Source of the DNA: Anas platyrhynchos
Taxonomy: Eukaryota; Chordata; Aves; Anseriformes; Anatidae
Assembly (NCBI RefSeq): GCF_047663525.1
Contig: NC_092594.1
Location: 37,700,001-37,764,000 of the forward strand
Length of the DNA: 64,000 nt
Direction of reading: 5' to 3'
This document shows, piece by piece, positions 41,900 to 51,382 of the stretch; the first letter of the stretch is position 1, and every line of letters begins with the position of its first letter. Below the pieces are notes generated by a model. The model saw nothing but the letters and a program-made list of their open reading frames with translations, was not told the DNA's origin and ran no database searches. A program made the position numbers and the translations under genes.

Positions 41900-42480
41900 C
41901 AGGCTCCCCCTTCCTGCCCGCTCACCTGCACCGCACGAAGCCCCCCCGGTTCGCGTAGACCCCCATGGCGATGCTCTTTCTTTGCTCTCCGCATTCCTGC
42001 GGGCTGTTTGCAGCCAAATCGCTCCAAATCGGGACCTTGGGGGGGATGGAGCAGCCCCGGGACCACCTCCCCGGCATCTCCCGGTCCCCCCGGGGGTCAC
42101 CGAGCATCCCCGGGACCGGAGCGGGGAAAGGGGACACGAGCTAGGGACGGGGTTTGGATGGCTCTGGGGGGGCTCTGTCCGTCCTTCTGTCCCTCTGTCT
42201 GTCCGTCCGTCCGCGTGCCCGCGTGCGCGTGCCCGCGCCGCCGCCGCCCCCGCGAGCGGGCGCTGCCGGCTGCGGCGCGGCCCCGGCGGGCGGCGGGAGC
42301 ATGGAGGCGGCGGCGGGGCCAGGTGAGGAGGCACCGGGCAGGGGTCGGGGCCGGGGTCGGGGGGAGCAGCAGGGTTAAAGGGTCGCTGGAGGGGTTCCCT
42401 GGGGCCGCTGCCCGCTGCTCGTTGTCTGGGGAGGGGGTTCTACCAAGCCCGCTGCCCGCTCGGGCCGCCCCAAGGCGAAA
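41900..42480 (+). promoter_or_regulatory. DNAJC6: CpG island, candidate alternative DNAJC6 promoter
   Basis: A compact CpG island about 9 kb upstream of the main DNAJC6 exon 1. It contains alternating GCGTGCCCGCGTGCGCGTGCCC sequence at about 42.21-42.24 kb, then a GCC/GCG-rich leader with an ATG followed at once by a donor. DNAJC6 in mammals has several alternative first exons, so a second promoter here is plausible. Confidence 0.5.
42301..42322 (+). CDS. DNAJC6: Candidate alternative first coding exon of DNAJC6
   Basis: ATG GAG GCG GCG GCG GGG CCA G is followed by a strong donor GTGAGGAG at 42323. The exon ends in phase 1, the phase required by DNAJC6 exon 2, which begins with GT GCC TCA. 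Splicing would give an N-terminus M-E-A-A-A-G-P-G joined to ASSPDMESSY. Upstream context GGGAGCATGG is good for initiation. It could instead belong to an unrelated short transcript; only phase, donor and CpG-island setting support it. Confidence 0.4.
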
Positions 42481-42519
42481 GCGGGCGTCCCGAAATCCCC
42501 CTGCATCACGGCACGCTGA

Positions 42520-42995
42520 GATCCCGGGTGCCTGCATCCTAAAATCGCGGGTCTCTGCCTCCCTGCAGCTCTGCATCCCTGCTTCATTGCATCCCGGGTC
42601 CCTGCATCCCGAAATCCCAGGTCCCGGCATCACAGCATCCCGAAATGCTGGGTCCCTGCACCCTGAAATCCCGGGTCCCTTCTTCACTGCCTCCCTGCAT
42701 CCCGAGTCCCTGCATCCCGAAATCCTGGGACCCTGCATCCCAAAATCCCAGGTCCCTGCATCCTGGCATCCTGGGTCCCTGCATCACAGCATCCCGAAAT
42801 CCTGGGTCCTTGCATCCCAAAATCCCAGGTCCCTGCATCCTGGCATCCTGGGTCCCTGCATCACAGCATCCCAAAATGCCGGCGTCCCTGCATCCCAGGT
42901 CCCTGCATCCCTTCACCCCAGCATCTCAGCATCCCCGGTCCCTGCCTCTCTGCATCCCAAAATCCCAGGTCCCTGCATCCCAGCGCCCCGGTCCC
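42520..42995. repeat. Minisatellite with higher-order 77-bp repeat
   Basis: About 470 bases consist of variants of a short unit built from CTGCATCCC, AAAATCCCAGGTCC and GGCATCCTGGGTCC. Within it, a compound unit of 77 bp beginning CAAAATCCCAGGTCC at 42741 recurs at 42818, identical over the first 55 bases, so larger blocks were duplicated after the small units had diverged. The repeat keeps long open frames on both strands (runs like PASLHPEIPGP), which are by-products. It starts about 200 bases after the candidate DNAJC6 alternative exon. Confidence 0.9.
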
Positions 42996-43529
42996 TTCCT
43001 CCCTCCATCCCTCCCGGCACCCCAAAATCATCGGCCGAATGCAGCAGCGCTGTGAATACCCCCCTGGGCATACCGCCTGCCCCGAAGGGAAAGGAAATGA
43101 TTTGGGGGGACTTGAAATAATCATAATTCCAGCTTGTATCCGGGCCTTCCTGCGGCAAGGTTACCCGGTGTGCGTGCAGCACGGAAGCGCTGATACGGAG
43201 CGCGGATACGCAGCCGCCTGCAGCACATCTGCTGCGGGGCTGACCTTCAGCACTGTGTGCTCCGTGAGACAAACACGGCGCTGCCTTCCCCACGACAGCC
43301 CTGCTTCAGGCCCGACAGAAGGGGAAAAAAAAAGAAAAAAAAGGCAAAATTTGTGGCTGCTGCGGGAGGGGCAGGCTTGGTGGCCTCCCGACCTCCACTG
43401 GCCGCTGTGGTGCAGGTATATGGCTGTCCTGCCCATCAGTGCTGCTGGATCGCCTGAAATCAGGAGATTTTTAATGTTTTTCTGATGTATTTGGGGCTGG
43501 CATTACTGCAGCCTTGTTTGGCGTGCTGG

Positions 43530-43615
43530 CAGGGGGAGAGGTAGAGAAGGAGGAGGAGAAAGAGGAGGAGGAAGAGGGTGAGGAGGAGGAGGGTGAGGAG
43601 GAGGAGGGTGAGGAA
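43530..43615. repeat. GGA-rich purine tract with 15-bp units
   Basis: About 85 bases are almost entirely purine on the plus strand, with a single early T and the T of each GGTGA. The right half repeats GGGTGAGGAGGAGGA. Such tracts can form triplex DNA. The run of glutamates it would encode is not a gene. Confidence 0.85.
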
Positions 43616-44260
43616 TATTTTGGCCAGGGCTCCAGGACTGCAAACGACGGACTTTTTCAGTGCCTGCATTTAGCCGAGGGCCTCCATCTTCTGCTGTCCC
43701 TTCCCCGGCAGATTTCTCTTAGTCATAGCCTGCCCGGAGAGAAAAAAATAAACACGCATCTGTGCATCAAGCCATTCCGATGGCACAGGCAGCACGGAGG
43801 CAACCCGGGCCGCACTATATTTAGACAGCTGTGACACAGCCTGCTTGTTTATGGCCCCAGAAACCCTCGCAGCCCACAGATGCAGCATTTCGGGGCGGCC
43901 GTGGCCTTTAAGGAGGAACCACGCTTTGTCCTTGAGCTCCGGGTTTCTCCAGCAGCCCTGGCAGCTCCGGCCTTTAACTGCTGACCCGAGTAATCCGCCG
44001 CACGCTGCGCCCGCCGCCCTGCCCCGAGCAGCCCTGGCGGGTGCTCGGCCGGCCAACAACGGGACGGATTTTGGGTGGGGATTTGCTGAAATCCAGCCCT
44101 GTGCGTGCCGGCCCCCGGCGTGCAGATTTGGAGGATAAAACCCCAGGGCTGCAGGGACGCGGCCTGGAAATCCCAGCTGCCAGGGCACCGCTGCCGCCGC
44201 CGCTCAGATGGGATTAGGGGCGCGGGCGAAGCTGCCGTGAGGAGCTCTCAAAGCCGAAAC

Positions 44261-44291
44261 GCTATAAATAGCTCTTTTTATTATTTATAGC
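44261..44291. promoter_or_regulatory. Inverted pair of MEF2-like sites
   Basis: GCTATAAATA and its exact reverse complement TATTTATAGC are separated by 11 bases. Both include a perfect MEF2 consensus (CTATAAATAG and, on the minus strand, CTATAAATAA). DNAJC6 is a neuronal gene and MEF2 factors act in neurons, so an enhancer role is possible. TATA-box use or chance in AT-rich DNA are the alternatives. Confidence 0.4.
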
Positions 44292-47200
44292 CCAATATGA
44301 ATAATAATTTATGAACCTTTAAGGTAGCTCACGTTACGATAGCGTATGAAGCCCTGTTTTGGTAGGCGCTGTAGACAACATAGAGATTTTCTTCCCCTAA
44401 ATATATTTTTGTCTTCAGGAACCCAAAATACGCAGGATGGGAAGCGGTATCCACACAGATCTGAATCCTGGCAGGGAAACAGATTTGTGCTGAGCAAACT
44501 CATTGAGGCAGAGTGAGGTGGGGGCCAGGACTGTGCCCGAACCCTCTGCAGTGGGGCTGTTGTGCAGGAGCTGTGGGACATTTGCTCGGCAGCACTGATC
44601 CCAGCCCAGGGCATGCCGTGTATGCTCAGGATACTCTCCTGGGAGACCAGCATGGTGCTGAAGCTGCCAGAGCCGAGATTTAGGGGTGAAGGCAGCGCTG
44701 GGTGGCACAGCAGGCACGGGATGTGCTGTGGAAGCCGAGGAGCTGGCTTCTGGCTCCTGCAGCTCTCCGCGCTCGGCCTGCGGCCACAGCCACGGCGACG
44801 CGCTGCCACGGCCCCCACACCGCTGCAATTCAACCTCCTGCCCCTTGAGACGCATCCAAGCCACTCTTCCGAAACTGCGGAGTGCAGGCAGCGCCGTGGG
44901 GACAGTGTTGCCTGTTTGGGGGCGGCTGCACGAGCACGGCCAAGGAAATGAGGAACGGACACAGACCTGGGCCCACACTGCACCGCCGCCGCGACTGAGG
45001 TGCTGCGAGCAGAGACAGGCCCTGTGCTGCAGTGCTTCATACCAGCCAGAATGAGTAACAAGGCTCTAATAATGCTGTTCTTCCAATTAGTATTAGAGCA
45101 GCAGCCCGCTACCAAAATCTGTAAGAGCGTGGGAACACTTCAACGGGGGAAAAAAAAGAAGTGCTGGCTTGCTGGCGAACCTCCCGGTGCTGTCAGGCCC
45201 ATCTGCATCTCCCGACCCTTTGCAGGCAGGACCTCACGTAGATGTTCATCAGAGAGAAACCCTAAAAGCTGCAGCGAGGATGCTCATCCCCTGCCCCATC
45301 CTCCATCCCATGCAGCTCTGCTGACAGGAGCAGCGTGCGAGCGGTGGCGATGCCGCCTGCAGCTCCTCTTCTGCTCTCGGGGCTGTGCTCACGGCGTGCA
45401 GGGCTCCTCTCCTGTGCCCTGGTCGTGGCACCCGAGAGCCTCGGCTGATTATTTTCAGGCACAGCGAGTGCTGAGGGAATCGCATCATGTCTCCGGAAAA
45501 TGAGCCAAGGCGCTTTGGGATTCATGGCACCGGTCGTGGCAGGTGAAAGCTGAGCTGCGTGTCACAGCTCACACATTTGATCGGTGATGTTAGCATTTGA
45601 CACAGGAAACCTATTCGCTTCCTTTAGTTTTCAATCTTTTCTTTAAATCAAACTCCTTAATCTTTTTTTTTTTTTTTTTTTTTCCCAATGTTGTGCAGTG
45701 AAGGGGAAGCAATGAATGGGTGGTAGGCAGGCACCGAAATACCTGATATTTACCCAAATACCTGATTCAGGTTTGATGCGCTGTGTGGACAGCTGCACAG
45801 CCTCCAAGCTGCAGGCTGGGGACTTCCTGAGCTGATGGTGACACTCCCTGATTTAATGTCCCCTTGGGGATCGGTGTCCCTTGTGTTTCCCCAACTCTGA
45901 ACCACTGCTGGGGAGCCCCCTGAGTCCTTGAACACTCGGAAACAAAGTCCTAGGCTGGCGTGAGTAAGCCGTGCATCGTCCCCAGCAGCAATTTAACAAG
46001 GCTGAGAGGCGAGCTCCAAAAACATGCAGAGGCAGCAATACGCTTAATGGCGTGTGATATCACGGAGGGCAGCAACGGACGGGGAGATAATAACAGAGCC
46101 ACGCTGAAGTCACTGGAAAACAAAATAATGACAAGCTGTATTGATAAAAAAAGGGGGAAGGAGGCAGGGAGGGTAGTGCAAAGGGGGATGGTTTGTATGT
46201 GCGAGATATATTTCACGGCCAAGTTGTCCGCCCCTAAGTCCTGACCCAGAGTGGGAACGCTGTGCACTGAGAGAGAGAAGGCACAAACCAAGGAGCCCAA
46301 GGGGGCCTCTTTTCTTCTCAAATTTTACATTTTTGGCTCCCTGGTAAGGTTTAGTTTTTCTTTCAGAACAACTTTTCTAAGCCACTTCAGAAAGGATTGG
46401 ATCACCTGACTCCCCTCCCTCCCCCTGCATCCCTAAAAATCCCATCCCAGCCCAATCTGCCTGGGGCCCAGCACATCCCATGGGGGTAAGATGCGGCGCT
46501 GCCCTGCGTGGCTGCTGCCCGAGCAGCTCCTCATTTCTCCAGCAAATCCAGGCCCGGACAAACCATTCCCATAGCCACGAGCAGAAAAGGAACCGCATGG
46601 CTGTCCTTGACTCCAGTCCAAATATCCCGTATTTATCCTCAGCACAAGTCCTGATACTGCTCTGAAACCCTATTTCTGGCTCCGTACCAAGGGCCTGTAC
46701 CCGTGGTGCTATCATGTGCCTGTTCCTGGAGTAGTGCGCGGGTGTCAGTGCTCCTGGGCAGCTCATGGAGCTGTACGAACGATGAATGAAGCCCCCAGGT
46801 GGGAGGGCAGGGGGTGTCATCCTCTCTGCACCCATCATTTATGCCCCAAAATCATTTGAGCTGGAACCGTGCCTCGTGTCTGAACGTGACAACAAAAGTT
46901 TTGAGTTTTTACGTTTTGTATTTTTTAATATTTGAATGCACCAGGCCAAAAGTAAAATGGAAACATTAAGATATTCTCCACCTGTGGCAGCAGCAACACA
47001 AAGCGCAGTGGTGTTATTTCTTCCAGTCCGTCTGGGCTGCCTGTGGATGGGAACCCAGCCTGGCCCAGACGAGATCTTGCTGGCTTTAATCAATTCAATC
47101 AGATTTGCTTAACCAGGGTTAAACGAGCAGCACTTATTTAAAATGCTGGCAGCTAGAGAGAGCTTGGCTGTGCTGGGCTCTCCCTGGGGAGGAGGGTGGT

Positions 47201-48779
47201 GGGACAGACCTTTCTCCTGAGAGCAAAGCTTGTGAGCACTTGCCAGAGTCAAATACCCATGGGGCAGGTCCAGGAGGAAGGGTCTGACAGAAAAATGTGG
47301 TGATGCTCTTGCTTTTCTGATGGAAAAGTCAAAATTTGGGTCAAAGCTAACCCAGGTGGAGCGTCCTCCCCCTGCCCTGTGGGGCTGAGCTGCTGTGAGC
47401 AGGGCTGTAACCCCATGGCCATACATGTGGCTGGGGAAGGGTTATTTTGGGATTAGTTTCTGTATTTTTATTGTGATGTGGGGCTTCTGAGGGTAAATGT
47501 GATGCTATGACAGCTGCAGTCATCAGGTCTGTACCAAATCAGTTTTTAGGGCAGGGAAGAGGCTTTTACTGCACCGAATTCCTGAAGGCTAATTAGATTG
47601 AGCATCAAAATCCCAAATTGAAGATACAAGCAGTGTTCTGCTACCTAATGCATTCAGCAGTGGCTGTGCTGTAGACTTGGGTACTAAACAAGCACAAGAA
47701 GGTGATGGTGGCAGCAGATGTCTCTTTTGTTTGTTTTTAATGTCAAAAAGTCACCAAACTGCTTTGATTTACACAGGTGTTAAGCCTCCTGGCCCTGGCA
47801 GGCTGACTTCTCTGGCACATAGCTCAAATTCTTGATAAAGTGGCAGGGTGGGTTCCTGGGTGGTTGAAGGGTTCTCCAAAAACGTAGCCATGGCTGAGTG
47901 CCATCAGCCTTCCTGGAGAAGTTGTAGGGAAGATAAACAGAATTAAGCAAGCTTATAATGGTTTTTTGTTGTTCTTTTTTCCCTCCCAGAAAGTCCATTT
48001 TATAGATGATTTGTTACAAGGCCATTGAAGGAAGTTTAAACGTGGGAGTCTATGAATTAGGGTGGTTTGATTAGGGTTGGAGCCATTTGAAGAGGGAGGA
48101 GGTAAAGATGTTAATTCTCAGCATGCAGTGATGGCCCAGGGTCCCACTGCAGAGGACACAGTCCATGTAAGCTCAAAGAGAAAGGAAAGAAGAAATGACA
48201 GTGCCTTGAGGTGCAGAGACAACAATCTGCCCTACAAAGCAGTACCAGGTGCTTTGGGAAATGGGAGTACAAAATTTAACAACGGGGACGAGCTCTGCAT
48301 GCTGTTTATGGTCAGTGATAGTGTGGAAACAATAGGTGGTGTCTTTTTTTTTTGAGGTAAGATAAAGGGAAAGCTTCAAACATTAATTTTCAAGAAACAA
48401 GTGCTTTAATGAACAGAGCGAGTTTGTGTTTGCAATGGAATAACTCTGGAAAAAATGTGTAGTTCATTGAATTTTAAAGGTATTGCCCAAGATAATAAAC
48501 TAATTTTCAGGCAATAGCTGTACTTCTTATGGTGCTGCACAGCTTGAATGTGTTCATGAAGAATTAAGAGTTTAAGGTTTCACCTTAATTGTATATCTAG
48601 TTGAGAGAGAGGTGAACAAAGAAATAATGCCTCCATACATTTGGTGCTTGATTACAGCTACCATAAAAGACTTCTGCCCAGGAGAGGCTGCAGCCCAGAC
48701 GGAGGAGCAGACAGTGTTAGAGCCTGGGCAAATCAATTGACATTTGCAAGGTCAGCAGTGGGGAGGGAGTTTGTGTCTC

Positions 48780-49000
48780 CCAAGTCTTGAGCAAGATGCA
48801 GTCCTCTTTATCGCGTCGTTAACATCTCCCGCAGTCCTAATGGCACCTGCCAGCCTTACCATTCATACATTATAAAAACGTCTATATTATTTTGTAGCAT
48901 CATTAGCCTCGACTCAATAAGCCTTCGAGGATGCTAATGAATTTTTCTAAGTAGCTGTTTCCCTGGATCTTTTTTTTTCCTCTTATTTTTGAAAGCCATC
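48780..49000. promoter_or_regulatory. Candidate conserved non-coding block
   Basis: AT-rich sequence about 2 kb upstream of the DNAJC6 promoter contains GGATGCTAATGAATT, CATTAGCC and TTATAAAAACG words in a compact block. Composition and motif density resemble a conserved element; there is no alignment to support it. Confidence 0.2.
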
Positions 49001-50610
49001 TACATTTTTTTAATTTTTTTTATATAGCATTCTTTATGCAGCAGACCTCCAAACAGGAGAAATTGTATGACCATTGACTGGCCCAATTTAAGGGGTGAAT
49101 TGGGTGAGGAAGGCATGTTCCTTTATATGTGCTCTTTGGTTAAGCTTCCTGTAGAGCTGGGAAATGAGTGAATAGGTGAATAACCCAATCCCACATAACA
49201 TGGTCCCCTAATCCCGCCAAGTGCTCTCTTTTTGTAGAACTGGTAATTTCAGGCAAGGAAGGGGCTTTGAAGGCAGTTGACCCATCTCTCTTCTGCCCCA
49301 GGGAGGCTGCGCTGTCCCCGCTCCATGTCTGTGCAGAGCCCAGGCCTGGAGTGTCAGGGTGCCGTGGGATTTCCTCTGGGAATCCTTGGGAGAAAGACAG
49401 CTATGATCCCCCAAACACTGGGACAAATCTGGAAAAGAGGAATTAATGGATTCAACGAAGAAAATCAAGCTTTGTTTTCTGAATAGCACTGCAGTCTGTC
49501 CACTGCAGATGCGATAGCAACATCAGTGTTGGGTAGGAAATGCTGAACCCTTTTCCCATAAGAACACTTTTTGGAAGGACTTTCCTTTCACTGCTTAATG
49601 CAGATCGTCCTTTGCAACAGCCCCTTGCTGCTCACCTGTGAGAGATGACTCATGGATTCAGGGCATGGTCTCATCAAAGCCGAGCTCAAAGTGCTGGATG
49701 GAGGCCACAGAAGCTGCTAGCGAGCACTGGTGGTGGTTCAGCATGGGGTTAGGCTGTGCAGGGCATGTGCTGTGCCAGGCTCCCCAGCTCATTACCTCCA
49801 GCGTGAGAATGTCCAAGTGTTTGTGGTGACATTACCTCGGTGTGTGCTCTTCACCCAAGAGCCTGGTTTTGCCTCTTCACTGGTGGTCTGTTATCTCAGT
49901 GAGCGAGATAAAGGAGAATCCATCTTGAACCCCTCTCCTCCGCTGAATTTCCCATTTTGTTACTAGAACACAGAAGAAATCACCGTATCCCTGGTGGACT
50001 AGGACAGACTCAGGTATCCCTTAAAAAATACCTGTGTTTTTTTCTTTACTAGGTTGCTGCAAATGGGCAATGTGAGGGAGAGGGACACGTTCCTCCTGAT
50101 GAGGATCACGATCTAGGTATCGCTCTGTACAGAGCAACGTATTAACAGCCCGCGAACGAATGGGTAGCAGATACACATTTCTAACCTCGAGTTCAAGCTG
50201 TTACCGTGAACCACTTATGTCAGGTTAATTCGTTTTAGTTTGTTGCTTGCAAATCTGCTTGGATTGTTCTGAGAAAATTCTGGGTCACAGATGCACCCGG
50301 TCTGCAGTGTAATAGGAAATTGCGGGCGTTACGTAAACGAGCACGCCTGACGAGGTATAGCTGGACCAGCTGCCCCCTGCCCTGCAGTGTCCAAGAGGAA
50401 AGTTTAAGTGAAATGTTGGAAATATTTCAGGTTATTGCTACAGAAAGGCTTGTTGATGGTACTGCTTCAGAAGCACCCCTGGTTTATTTTTCTAAGCAGA
50501 GTACTTGGTCTCTTACAGGAAGGACACTAAAGGCATGTCTGGATGATACAGATTTTTGGGAGGGGTCTTTATTTTTACCGAAATTAAAGAGAAATGAATG
50601 TATTAGGATG

Positions 50611-50880
50611 AGTCTAGAGGAGGTTGACAAGGATGATCGTGGGGTTGGGTCACCTCTGCTGTGAAGAGAGGCGGAGGGAGCCTGGAGGAGGCTTTGGGGG
50701 GACCTGATAGGGACCTGATAGGGACCTTCAGTGCCTAGAGGGGGCTGCAGGAGAGATGGGGACGGCTTCTGTTGGGGTGTGTAGGGTTAGGACTGGAGGT
50801 AACGGCGTTGAGCTGAAGGAGGGTGCATTTAGACGAGACACACGGCGGAAAAATCCTTCACCGTGAGGTGAGGGTGGGCT
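50611..50880 (+). mobile_element. CR1 LINE fragment (internal part, plus strand)
   Basis: The fragment follows the CR1 3' region, with its typical words in order: GGTTGACAAGGATGATC, GAGGGAGCCTGGAGGAGGCT, GAGGGGGCTGCAGGAGAGATGGGG, GAGCTGAAGGAGGGTGCATTTAGA and TCCTTCACCGTGAGG. It lacks the 3' end and tail, and carries a tandem 12-bp repeat GGGACCTGATAG. It is a decayed copy ending roughly 300 bases before the DNAJC6 start codon. Confidence 0.85.
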
Positions 50881-51189
50881 GGAAGGGGGGTGGGTGGGCT
50901 CAGCAGAGCCCTCAGCAGAGCTGGCAGCGCCCACGTCCCTTGGGGTTCCCCTCACAGAAGGGACCCGGAGGACCCCCAGGAGCACCCCCAGCCCTGCCTC
51001 AGCCCCGTGTGGCGCCGCTCGACTCCTTCCGGGCCCTCGGAGGGCGGGCAGGGGGCAGCGGCCGCCCCTATCCCCGTCCCCCGTCCCGCCCCGTTCTTCC
51101 CTCCCTCCATTCCCTTCCCCTCTCTGCCTCCTCCCCGGGGCCGTTTCTCTTCCGCCCAGCCCACGGCGGCTCCCGGCCCCGGCTCGTCC

Positions 51190-51382
51190 ATGAGCCTGCT
51201 CGGGGGGTACCGCAGGAAGCCGGGCGGGGAGGGTTATGAGGCGCTGCAGCTGGTGGAGGGCGGCGGCGGCGGCTGTGAGGCGGGAGAGCCGGGGGCGGGC
51301 GGCCGGAGCCCCTCACGGCAGCCGCCTCAGCAGCAGCAGCAACAGCAGCAGAAAGGAGCCGATGGCACCATGGACAGCTCCG
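51190..51382 (+). CDS. DNAJC6: DNAJC6 coding exon 1 (long-isoform N-terminus)
   Basis: Encodes 64 residues plus one base. The first residues, MSLLGGYRRKPGGEGYEALQL, match the human long isoform closely. The remainder is low complexity with eight glutamines coded by CAG/CAA (51328-51351). The donor is TCCG/GTAGGG, phase 1. Confidence 0.93.

Larger units (their letters stand above)
42996..50600. other. Non-coding stretch between the two DNAJC6 CpG islands
   Basis: No protein exon is recognised on either strand. It contains a purine tract near 43.55 kb, a paired MEF2-like element at 44.26 kb, a T run at 45663-45683 and an AT-rich block near 48.8-49.0 kb. If the 42.3-kb exon is real, this is its first intron; otherwise it is the AK4-DNAJC6 intergenic region. 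Confidence 0.5.

Noticed and set aside
41255-42334. Open frame of 359 codons on the minus strand
   Set aside because: GC-rich CpG-island sequence has few stop codons by chance; composition is Pro/Arg/Ser-rich without any recognisable domain or splice support.
42008-43120. Open frame of 370 codons on the plus strand
   Set aside because: Most of it is the CATCCC minisatellite translated into a repetitive PASLHPEIPGP pattern, preceded by CpG-island sequence; no family resemblance, and the opposite strand is open too.
43514-43834. Acidic Glu-rich open frame
   Set aside because: Produced by the GGA-rich purine tract; no splice sites or similarity.
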